From contig NZ_FNCE01000006.1 of NCBI RefSeq assembly GCF_900100655.1, forward strand, positions 1 to 64,000: 64,000 bases of DNA, read 5' to 3'. Each line of letters opens with the position of its first letter. The stretch's first letter is position 1. The position numbers were made by a program, and so were the translations under genes. The notes under the pieces were generated by a model, which was given only the letters and a program-made list of their open reading frames with translations, did no database searches and was not told the origin of the DNA. This document shows positions 52,052-59,334 of this stretch, piece after piece. Origin of the DNA: Limimonas halophila. Lineage in GTDB: Bacteria; Pseudomonadota; Alphaproteobacteria; Kiloniellales; Rhodovibrionaceae.

Positions 52052-52819
52052 ATGAGCGACACCGCCGCGCCCGCCTACCTGGACACGGGCCACGGCGCCC
52101 GCATCGCCCACCACCGCACGCCCGGCGCCGCGCCCGGGATCGTCTTCCTGGGCGGCTTTGCCTCCGACATGGACGGCACCAAGGCGACGGCGCTGGAAGC
52201 CTACGCGCGCGAGCGCGGGCGCGCCTTCGTGCGCTTCGACTACCAGGGCCACGGGCAGTCCAGCGGGCGCTTCGTCGACGGCACGGTGAGCGCGTGGCTG
52301 GCCGATTCGCTGGCGGTGCTCGACCACCTTACGGAAGGGCCGCAGGTGCTCGTCGGCTCCTCGATGGGCGGGTGCATGATGCTGCTCGCCGCGCTGCAGC
52401 GGCCCGAGCGCGTGGCCGCCCTCGTGGGCCTCGCCGCCGCGCCCGACTTCACCGAGGACCTGCTGCTGCCCACGCTGGACGAGGCGGCGCGGGAAACGCT
52501 GGCGCGCGAGGGGGTGTACAACATGCCCTCGCCCTACGGCGACCCGGTGCCGCTGTCCAAGGCGCTGGTGGACGACGGGCGCAAGCACCTGCTGCTGCGC
52601 GACACCATCGACCTCACCTGCCCCGTGCGCCTGATCCACGGCATGCGCGACGACGACGTCCCGTGGCACTGGTCGCTGAAGACGCAGGCGGCGCTGGCCA
52701 GCGAGGACGTCGAGGTGACGCTGGTGAAGAACGCGGATCACCGCCTCTCCGCGCCCGCCGACCTGCGCCGCCTGGAACGCACGCTGGACGGCCTGAACGA
52801 GGTCGTGGCGACGTGCTGA
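52052..52819 (+). CDS. Alpha/beta hydrolase
   Basis: 255 aa. The N-terminal strand GIVFLGGFASDMDGTKATAL supplies the oxyanion hole. The nucleophile elbow is VLVGSSMGGCMML (Ser104), the acid is in RLIHGMRDDDVPW (about Asp200) and the catalytic His in NADHRLS (about 230). FVRFDYQGHGQSSGRF is typical of the ABHD10/ serine-aminopeptidase-like subfamily. Substrate unknown, probably a carboxylic ester or thioester. ATG at 52052 has AAAAGGAG eight bases upstream. Divergent from thrS, convergent with the CsbD gene. Confidence 0.9.
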   Translation: MSDTAAPAYLDTGHGARIAHHRTPGAAPGIVFLGGFASDMDGTKATALEAYARERGRAFVRFDYQGHGQSSGRFVDGTVSAWLADSLAVLDHLTEGPQVLVGSSMGGCMMLLAALQRPERVAALVGLAAAPDFTEDLLLPTLDEAARETLAREGVYNMPSPYGDPVPLSKALVDDGRKHLLLRDTIDLTCPVRLIHGMRDDDVPWHWSLKTQAALASEDVEVTLVKNADHRLSAPADLRRLERTLDGLNEVVATC

Positions 52820-52859
52820 CACGCGGAGCCGGGCGGGTCCGGCCGCGTCGGCTGATGGG

Positions 52860-53045
52860 CTATTTCTTGTCGCCCGCGTCGCGGACGGCGTCCTTCGCGG
52901 TGCCCGCGGCCTCCTGGACATGACCCTGGGTCGTCTCGGCCCGGCCCTTGGCTTCCAGTTTCTTGTTGCCCGTGATCCGGCCGATCGCGCGCTTGGCGGC
53001 GCCGGTCGCCTGCTTGAACGGGCCTTTGATGCGTGCGGTGTCCAT
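52860..53045 (-). CDS. CsbD family protein
   Basis: 61 aa, charged and alanine-rich, with the CsbD pattern GPFKQATGAAKRAIGRITGN, KKLEAKGRAETTQGHVQEAA and TAKDAVRDAGDKK. The family is linked to general stress responses; members are small, soluble and probably unfolded. ATG at 53045. It is co-directional with the downstream small membrane protein gene of the next entry (53062-53268), 16 bases upstream of it. Confidence 0.92.
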   Translation of the reverse strand: MDTARIKGPFKQATGAAKRAIGRITGNKKLEAKGRAETTQGHVQEAAGTAKDAVRDAGDKK

Positions 53046-53061
53046 GGTGTCCGCTCCGTGG

Positions 53062-53268
53062 TCAGCCGGTGAAAGGCATGATGGCGGCTGGCGCGGCCTG
53101 TAGACCGCCGATGACGCCCAGGGCGCTGAGCAGCCAGACGATCACCACAATCACGACAACGAGGTTGAGCAGCCCGCGGATTCGGTTGTCCATCGGGATG
53201 TAGGCGTTGATGAGCCACAGAACCACGCCGGCAATCACCAGCGTGACGACGATCGGGATAATCGGCAT
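53062..53268 (-). CDS. Thivi_2564 family small membrane protein
   Basis: 68 aa with two membrane helices: PIIPIVVTLVIAGVVLWLIN and RGLLNLVVVIVVIVWLLSAL, joined by the conserved AYIPMDNRIRG loop. That signature marks the Thivi_2564 family of unknown function, often near CsbD or other stress genes. ATG at 53268. It is probably transcribed with the CsbD gene. Confidence 0.92.
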   Translation of the reverse strand: MPIIPIVVTLVIAGVVLWLINAYIPMDNRIRGLLNLVVVIVVIVWLLSALGVIGGLQAAPAAIMPFTG

Positions 53269-53744
53269 ACCGCCTCTCCGTGTACGCGAGGGAAGAAGCG
53301 TCGCCGCTTGGGCGACTTCGTGGCACGCGGGTCACCGTCGATGATCGGGAAAAATCCGCGCAATCCGTTTTGCCGATTGTCCCGCATCCATCGAGCGGTC
53401 GATTGGCCTTTTAACGAACGCATCCTTCCCGAAACTTCGCGGATCGAACCAGGACTTCGCTTTCGGCGCAATCCCTCTGGCGAATACGTTGAATCGGGGG
53501 CCCGATCGCCCCGCCGCGCGCGAGGCCTCGGGAAAACCGACGGCACGGCAAAAAAACCCTTTGCTTCCCGGCCGAACGTGCGTACAGTCCGTGACTGTCT
53601 GAGACGTGACTTTGGCGTGCCTGGGCCCGCGGGCGACACAGCCCGCATCGGATTCCTGCTCCCGGAGTGACGAGACTCGAGACCGCGGCCGCCGCGATGC
53701 GCGCGGTGGCGCGACTGCCAACCCGGGATACAGGAGATCGCGAT
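53269..53744. other. Intergenic region between Thivi_2564 gene and cold-shock gene
   Basis: 476 bases without a convincing gene. It should contain the promoter of the minus-strand CsbD operon and that of the plus-strand cold-shock gene. The half nearest the cold-shock gene likely forms its mRNA leader. Confidence 0.5.
53561..53588 (+). promoter_or_regulatory. Candidate sigma-70 promoter of the cold-shock gene
   Basis: TTGCTT (53561-53566) and TACAGT (53583-53588) with 16-base spacing. Transcription from about 53595 would give a leader of about 150 bases, in keeping with long thermosensitive leaders of csp genes. Not experimentally supported. Confidence 0.35.
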
Positions 53745-53948
53745 ATGGCGACCGGGACCGTGAAGTTCTTCAACACCACCAAGGGCTACGGCTTCATCCA
53801 GCCGGAGGACGGCGGGAAGGACGTTTTCGTCCACATCACCGCTGTTCAGCGCGCCGGCATGACCGGTCTGGAAGAGGGCCAGCGCATCGGTTACGACCTC
53901 GTGACCGACAAGGGCAAGACCGCCGCGGGCAACCTGCACGCGGTCTAA
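53745..53948 (+). CDS. Cold-shock protein, CspA family
   Basis: 67 aa single cold-shock domain. RNP1 is KGYGFIQ and RNP2 is VFVHIT; the start GTVKFFNTTKGYGF and the end KGKTAAGNLHAV are typical. It binds single-stranded RNA/DNA and melts mRNA structure. ATG at 53745 has AGGAG upstream. A strong terminator follows. Confidence 0.97.
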   Translation: MATGTVKFFNTTKGYGFIQPEDGGKDVFVHITAVQRAGMTGLEEGQRIGYDLVTDKGKTAAGNLHAV

Positions 53949-53993
53949 GCTGGACGACGGCCGCGCGGGGCCGCGCGGCATCGACCAGAACGG

Positions 53994-54027
53994 GCGGCGG
54001 TCCGGGGAACCGGGCCGCCGCTTTTTT
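53994..54027 (+). terminator. Rho-independent terminator of the cold-shock gene
   Basis: GCGGCGG-(TCCGG/CCGGG)-CCGCCGC stem of 12 pairs including one wobble, GGAA loop, followed by TTTTTT (54022-54027). Its last bases overlap the stop codon of the convergent SDR gene. Confidence 0.9.
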
Positions 54028-54919
54028 ATGCCGCGTTTTCGGCCACCAGCGCCCGCAGCCCCTCGCGGTAGGTCGGATAAGCCAGCTCGACCCCCAGCTC
54101 GTCGTGGATGCGGGCATTCGCGACGCGCTTGTTGTCGCGCCAGAAGGTGCGCGCCATCTCCGACATTTCCGCCGTGTCGAAATCCTGCAAGGGCGGCGGG
54201 TTCACGCCGAGCAGCTCGCAGGCATAGGCGGTGACGTCCTGCGGCGCCGCCGGCTCGTCGTCGCAGACGTTGTAGACGGCGCCGGGGTTGGGCCGCGCGA
54301 TCGAGGCTTCCAGAACCCGCACGATGTCGTCGGCGTGGATGCGCGAGAACACGTGCCCCGGCTTGTGGATTCGCCGCGCCGTGCCCCGGCGCACGGATTC
54401 GATCGGCCCGCGTCCGGGCCCGTAAATCCCGGCGAGCCGGAAGACGTGGACGGGCACCCCGTGGTCGGCGTACAGCGCACGCCATCGCCCCTCGGCGTGG
54501 GCGCGACGCTCGCTCCGCTCACTGGTCGGGCGCAACGCGCTCGTCTCGTCCACCCAGCCGCCGTCGCGGTCGCCGTACACCCCCGTGGTGGAGAGGTAGC
54601 CGGCCCAGTCGAGCCGGTCGGCCGCGCGCGCGATGGTGTCGCCGTGCTGGTCCAGCACCGCGTCGTGGTCCCCGGCCTTGTCCGGCGGCACCGAGCTGAG
54701 CAGGTGCGTGGCGCGCGCGAGCGCGGCATCGGCGTCGGCCAGCGGGCGGTCGCGGTCGAAGACCTGGGCGTCGATACCCTCGGCGCGCAGGGCTTCCACC
54801 TTCTCCGCCGTCCGCGCGGTGCCGGCGACCTGCCACCCGGCCGCCAGCAGGCGCTGGGCCAGGCGGTGCGCGCTGTAGCCGATGCCGAAGATGAAGATGC
54901 GCGGCGTGTGATCGGTCAT
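54026..54919 (-). CDS. SDR family NAD(P)-dependent oxidoreductase/epimerase-like
   Basis: 297 aa extended SDR. The nucleotide-binding start RIFIFGIGYSAHRLAQRLLA (GxGYxxxR variant of GxxGxxG) is followed by YLSTTGVYGDRDGGWVDETS (active-site Ser/Thr-Thr with Tyr), VFRLAGIYGPGRGPIESVRR and RIHADDIVRVLEASIARPNP with YNVCDDEP. This is the YeeZ-like subgroup, whose substrate is not known. ATG at 54919. Divergent from the TPR protein gene, convergent with the cold-shock gene, whose terminator overlaps its stop. Confidence 0.9.
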   Translation of the reverse strand: MTDHTPRIFIFGIGYSAHRLAQRLLAAGWQVAGTARTAEKVEALRAEGIDAQVFDRDRPLADADAALARATHLLSSVPPDKAGDHDAVLDQHGDTIARAADRLDWAGYLSTTGVYGDRDGGWVDETSALRPTSERSERRAHAEGRWRALYADHGVPVHVFRLAGIYGPGRGPIESVRRGTARRIHKPGHVFSRIHADDIVRVLEASIARPNPGAVYNVCDDEPAAPQDVTAYACELLGVNPPPLQDFDTAEMSEMARTFWRDNKRVANARIHDELGVELAYPTYREGLRALVAENAA

Positions 54920-55010
54920 GATGCGGTCCTTGCGCAGCGCGGTCGGATGTGAACTTGCGGTCGCGCGAAACTGGGTCTACCAGCGGACCGGAGCAAGATG
55001 GAGAGCCGGC

Positions 55011-55814
55011 ATGCGGCACGGGCAGACGATCGCGCCCCTGGTGGCGCTGGCGCTGCTGGCGGCGGGACCCGCGCCCGCCCAGACCGAAACGGACGCGGCG
55101 GACGCCCCGAAGTCCGACGAGCTGAAGGCGGCGGAGCGCTACACCGACTGCCTTCGCCTGGCGGCCCAGACCCCCGAAAAGGCGCGCGGCCGTGCGCGCA
55201 CTTGGGAAGCCCAGGGCGGCGGCGACCCCGCGCGGCACTGTCTGGCGGTGGCCTTGCTGAACGACGGCCAGCACACGGCCGCGGCCAAGCGGCTGGAGGA
55301 GCTGGCGCGCACGCTCGACACCGACTCCGGCCCCCTCATGCGCGCGGAAGCCATGGCCCAGGCCGGCCAGGCGTGGCTGCTGGCGGGCGAGCTGGAGAAG
55401 GCGGAGACGGCGCACAGCAAGGCGCTCAACCTCAACCGGGACAACGCCGAGCTGTGGGTCGACCGGGCGATGGTGCGCTTCCAGCGCGCCAACTACGCGG
55501 GCGCGGTGCAGGACCTCAACCGCGCGCAGAGCAAGGCGCCCGACAACGCCATGGTCTACGTCTACCGCGCCAGCGCGCTGCGCCACCTGGATCGCCTCAA
55601 GGCGGCGCTGGAGGACGCGGAGACGGCCGTCGAGTTGGCCCCGCGCAACCCCGAGGCGCTGCTGGAAAAGGGCATCCTGCACCGGCTGCAGGGCGACAAG
55701 GACGCCGCGCGCCAGGCGTGGACGCGCCTGCTGGAGGTGGCGCCCACCTCACCCGCGGCGGAAGCGGCGCGCACCAACCTGACCCAGATGAAATCCAAGA
55801 CAGACGAAGGCTGA
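55011..55814 (+). CDS. Secreted tetratricopeptide-repeat protein
   Basis: 267 aa with a signal peptide (TIAPLVALALLAAGPAPAQ). About five TPR units run from residue 55 to 255, for example MRAEAMAQAGQAWLLAGELE, AETAHSKALNLNRDNAELWV, DRAMVRFQRANYAGAVQDLN and LEDAETAVELAPRNPEALLE. It is a periplasmic scaffold for protein interactions; partner unknown. ATG at 55011 is preferred because it gives the signal peptide. It is followed after 22 bases by a small membrane protein gene. Confidence 0.9.
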   Translation: MRHGQTIAPLVALALLAAGPAPAQTETDAADAPKSDELKAAERYTDCLRLAAQTPEKARGRARTWEAQGGGDPARHCLAVALLNDGQHTAAAKRLEELARTLDTDSGPLMRAEAMAQAGQAWLLAGELEKAETAHSKALNLNRDNAELWVDRAMVRFQRANYAGAVQDLNRAQSKAPDNAMVYVYRASALRHLDRLKAALEDAETAVELAPRNPEALLEKGILHRLQGDKDAARQAWTRLLEVAPTSPAAEAARTNLTQMKSKTDEG

Positions 55815-55836
55815 TAGCCTTCGGGAGGACCTAGCG

Positions 55837-56280
55837 ATGTTCTGGCTCCTGCTCGGCATGGTGATCCTGCTGATGGTGTTCGACGCGATCATCACCATGC
55901 GCCGCCGGCCCGAATGGCGAAGGTCCGCGGAGCAGGCCTACGCCCACCTGCAGAAGGCGGCGCCAGCGTCGGACAAGGTGGCAATGGGCCGCGACGCCTT
56001 CGTCAAGCACTACCTGGAGTTGTGCCAGAAAGCCACGACCGGCAGCCGGCTGGGCGTCATCCTGGGGTTGGCGCTGGCGTGGTTCGTCTGCGCGCTCGCC
56101 ACCGCGGCGGTGAGCCAAGAGCCGGTGGGGATGCTGAACTACATCGCCATGGCGGTGGTCGTCGTCGCCCTGCCCGCGCCGGTGCTGATCAAGATGGTGG
56201 GCATCCGCAAGGCCAAGCGCTTCGCCCAGCCGCCGACCGGCGATGAAGCCGGCAGCGCGGCTTCGTCCGGCGCGGAATAA
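55837..56280 (+). CDS. Small membrane protein, unknown
   Basis: 147 aa with an N-terminal helix (FWLLLGMVILLMVFDAIITM), a soluble amphipathic stretch (RSAEQAYAHLQKAAPASDKV), two further membrane helices (GVILGLALAWFVCALATAAV and LNYIAMAVVVVALPAPVLIK) and a short tail. ATG at 55837 has GGGAGG upstream. Likely in one operon with the TPR protein. Family not recognised. Confidence 0.75.
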   Translation: MFWLLLGMVILLMVFDAIITMRRRPEWRRSAEQAYAHLQKAAPASDKVAMGRDAFVKHYLELCQKATTGSRLGVILGLALAWFVCALATAAVSQEPVGMLNYIAMAVVVVALPAPVLIKMVGIRKAKRFAQPPTGDEAGSAASSGAE

Positions 56281-56282
56281 AC

Positions 56283-56313
56283 AAAAAAAGCGGCCCGCCG
56301 AGGTGGCGGGCCG
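56283..56313 (-). terminator. Rho-independent terminator of the RTX gene
   Basis: CGGCCCGCC/GGCGGGCCG perfect 9-bp stem (56291-56313), followed on the minus strand by a T run (56283-56289). It lies 104 bases past the RTX gene stop and also marks the end of the convergent plus-strand operon. Confidence 0.85.
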
Positions 56314-56417
56314 AACGGTTGTCGCACGGCACGGGAGGGGGCTCTTCTTGGCCGCCCGGCCGGTTGCGGGCGGCGGACGGGCGGCGCTGCCGGTGGCGCC
56401 GCCCATGGACAAGGGGG

Positions 56418-59156
56418 TCAAGCGATGGTCACGTAGTCCGCCAGCGGCGTCTCGGTGGAAACGTCGCCGCCGAGGACCGTGATCTCGCCGGTGTCATGGC
56501 TGAGGACCACGCCGGCGTCTTCGCCCTCGCCGCCGGCTTCGGCGACCTCGAGATCCTCCAGGGCGAAGTCCTCGGGTGTGTCGTCCAACTCGATCGTGTC
56601 CGTGCCGAGTTCGAAATCGGTGATGGTGTCGCTGCCGTGGCCCGCGGCCTCGGCATCCTCGCCGTCACCCTCGTCGGTCTCGTCCTCGTTTTCCGTCTCG
56701 TCTTCGGTTTCGTCTTCCGTCTCGTCGTCCTCGGCCTCGTCGTCCTCGGTTTCCTCCTCATCATCGCGGAGGTCCGCGATCGGGTCATCCGTGGTCGCGA
56801 CGTTGCCCTCGCCGAGGTCCGACAGGCTCACGCCCTCCAGCGTGACCGACCCGCCGTCGTAGCTCACCACAACGCCGGCCTCGCCGTCCTCGGCCGTGAC
56901 ACCGTCCGGCAGTTCAAGGCCGTCGTCGTCCTCTTCCTCGGCGTCGTCCTCGGTGTCGCCGTCGTCATCCTCGGTGTCATCGTCCTCGGTGTCACCGTCG
57001 TCATCGGACGTGCTGCCGTCGTCGGTGCTCGTGTCATCCGAGGTCGTGTCGTCACCCGAGGTGGTGTCGTCCTCGGACGTGGTATCGTCCGAGGTGCTGT
57101 CGTCGTCCGACGTTCCGTCCTCGCTCGAACCGTCGTCGCTGTCGCTCGTGTCCTCGGTGCCGTCGCCGCTCGACTCGCCGTCTTCCTCGTCACCGAGGTT
57201 GAAGACGAGCGTGTCGGTGGGGGCGAAGAAATCGGTCACGGTGTCGTCACCGTCACCGCTCGAGAAGCTGAAGTTCGTCGGGCCGTTGCCGCCCGTCAGG
57301 GTGTCGTCACCGGCACCGCCGACCAGGATGTCGGGGCCGTTGCCGCCCAGCAGTTCGTCCTCACCGGCAAGGCCGCGCAGGGTATCGGGGCCGTTGCCGC
57401 CGTCGAGCGTATCCGCCCCCTCGGTGCCGACCAGGTTGTTGGGTCCGTTGTTGCCGGCCGGGCCCATCGCGCGCGCCGCGACGAAGGCGTTGGCGGTGGT
57501 GCCGTCGTCACCGCTCGTGTCGTCGCCGGAGCTGTCGTCCCCGCTGCTGGTCTCACCATTGGCCTCGAGCGAGAAGCTGAAGGTGTCGGCGCCCTCGCCG
57601 CCGGTCAGGGTGTCGTCGCCTTCACCACCTTCCAGCTCGTCGTCCCCGGCGCCGCCGTCGATCGTGTCGGCCCCGCCGTCGCCGTCGAGTTCGTCGTTGC
57701 CGGCGCCGCCGCTGATGGTGTCGTCACCATCGCCGCCTTCCAGGTCGTCGTCGCCGTCGGTGCCGGTCAGGTCCTGCGGTGCGTCGGCGTCGTCGCCGCT
57801 GTCGGCGTCCTCACTGTCATCACCGTCGTCACCCTCGGTATCGCCGTCATCCGCACCGCTGCCGGCATCGCCCGCAAAGCCCAGGGCGTTGCCGCCGATC
57901 GTGCTCTCGAAGGTGCTGGCATCGATGATGGTGCTGTCGGCGTCGCTGCCGAGGTTGGTGACGGTCGCGGCGGTTTCCCCGGCGGCGATGGTGACGCTGC
58001 CATCGGTAAAGGAGGTGTTCTTCACCGTGGCATCGGCGGCCGTCACCCCGTCCCCGAAGAAGAGCTGGTCGCCGCTGTTGAGATCGTCGATCGTGACGGT
58101 CGTGACCTCCTGGTTCAGGATGAAGCGGTCGTCACCGCCATTGCCGGAAAGCGTGGCGCCGTCCTGATTGCCGTCGATGTTCTCGCTGGCCTCGGTGCCT
58201 TCCAGCACCGGCTCGGGACCCCCCTCGGACGGCAGCGGCGGCAGGCCGCCCTCCTCCGTGGTGTCGTCCTCGCCCTTGCCGTCGAACTTGGCCGCGCCCT
58301 TGGCGTCGAGCTTCACCTGCGTGGGATCGAAATCCGGGCCGACGGCCTGACCGCCCACGGTCACGGTCGGCGGGCCGCCGCCCTCCGCGCTGATGTCGGC
58401 CTCGGCAGAGCCGTCCGCGAAGGCGATCTCGACGTTGCCGTTGACGGCGATATCGGCCTCGGTCTCGCCGTCCGAGACGCTCAACTCGTTGCCGCTGCTC
58501 TCCACCTTGAAGTCGGCCAGGTCGCCGGCGAACTCGACGCGGTCCTCACCGCCGCCGTCGAAGCTGACCTGCGCGCCGTTCGTGACCTGAACCGTCTCGG
58601 CGTCGCCCGTGCCGGTGACGTCGGCGTCGAACGGCAGCTGCACGGTCTGCGCGCCACCGCCCAGGAAGACCTCGTTGCCGCCGTTGTCGCCGCCGGATCC
58701 GTCGTCGCCGGAACCGTCGTCCGTCGAGTCATCGCCGCTCGACCCGTCACCGTCCGTGCCGCTGTTGCTGGACAGCGTGACGTTGGCCGGGTCGAAGCCG
58801 TCGCCAAGCGGCTCCCCGCCGAGCTGCACCTGCGGTGGGCTCACACTCGTGTCGAAGGCGGCGGTCGCCGTGCCGTCGCTGAACTGGATGTCGACGTCGG
58901 CATTGAGTCGGACGACGGCCCGCGTGCCATCCTCGCCGCCGGACTCCAAGACGATGCCGTTGCCTGCCTGCGTCACGGAAAAGTCGGCCAGCGCGCCGGG
59001 CAGCGCGACGGTGTCGCCGCTGTTCGCGCTGAAACTCACATCCGCGCCCGCGGGCACGGTGACTGTCTCGGCGCCCGCCGAGCCGCGGACCTCGGCGTCG
59101 AAGGGCACCGATACGCCCTGATCGCCGCCGCCGAGAACCACCAGATTGCTGTCCAT
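56418..59156 (-). CDS. RTX-type calcium-binding protein with duplicated N-terminal module
   Basis: 912 aa, extremely acidic. The shared N-terminal module occurs twice (residues 1-128 and 163-284; IQFSDGTATAAFDTS and IAFADGSAEADISAE). One copy of the second module lies at 308-428 (SENIDGNQ...DRFIL...NSGDQLFF...ALGFA). Two RTX blocks follow at 462-530 and 570-655 (GGDGDDTISGGAGNDELDG, GGNGPDTLRG), then long Ser/Thr/Asp/Glu linkers and a C-terminal domain (GSDTITDFELGTDTIELDD). RTX nonapeptides bind calcium after type I secretion; the absence of a signal peptide agrees. ATG at 59156 has a perfect AAGGAGGT site five bases upstream, suggesting high expression. Strong terminator downstream. Confidence 0.9.
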   Translation of the reverse strand: MDSNLVVLGGGDQGVSVPFDAEVRGSAGAETVTVPAGADVSFSANSGDTVALPGALADFSVTQAGNGIVLESGGEDGTRAVVRLNADVDIQFSDGTATAAFDTSVSPPQVQLGGEPLGDGFDPANVTLSSNSGTDGDGSSGDDSTDDGSGDDGSGGDNGGNEVFLGGGAQTVQLPFDADVTGTGDAETVQVTNGAQVSFDGGGEDRVEFAGDLADFKVESSGNELSVSDGETEADIAVNGNVEIAFADGSAEADISAEGGGPPTVTVGGQAVGPDFDPTQVKLDAKGAAKFDGKGEDDTTEEGGLPPLPSEGGPEPVLEGTEASENIDGNQDGATLSGNGGDDRFILNQEVTTVTIDDLNSGDQLFFGDGVTAADATVKNTSFTDGSVTIAAGETAATVTNLGSDADSTIIDASTFESTIGGNALGFAGDAGSGADDGDTEGDDGDDSEDADSGDDADAPQDLTGTDGDDDLEGGDGDDTISGGAGNDELDGDGGADTIDGGAGDDELEGGEGDDTLTGGEGADTFSFSLEANGETSSGDDSSGDDTSGDDGTTANAFVAARAMGPAGNNGPNNLVGTEGADTLDGGNGPDTLRGLAGEDELLGGNGPDILVGGAGDDTLTGGNGPTNFSFSSGDGDDTVTDFFAPTDTLVFNLGDEEDGESSGDGTEDTSDSDDGSSEDGTSDDDSTSDDTTSEDDTTSGDDTTSDDTSTDDGSTSDDDGDTEDDDTEDDDGDTEDDAEEEDDDGLELPDGVTAEDGEAGVVVSYDGGSVTLEGVSLSDLGEGNVATTDDPIADLRDDEEETEDDEAEDDETEDETEDETENEDETDEGDGEDAEAAGHGSDTITDFELGTDTIELDDTPEDFALEDLEVAEAGGEGEDAGVVLSHDTGEITVLGGDVSTETPLADYVTIA

Positions 59157-59334
59157 CGTGGACCTCCTTTGTCCCTGTTTCCGCGCGCCGGACCGCATGT
59201 GGTCGGCGCAAGCGGGATGCATCCTGCCGCCGTCAACGTGATCTCAGTGTGTCATCTGCCTGAACGTCCTGTCGAATCGGGGTTTTTCCCCCAAATCCAA
59301 CGCAAAGATCGCCATCTTTTCGACCGGATTTGAA

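Noticed and set aside
56319-59333. A 1004-codon open frame on the plus strand
   Set aside because: Antisense shadow of the RTX gene; composition mirrors the acidic repeats, and the RTX gene has a perfect ribosome site and known repeats.
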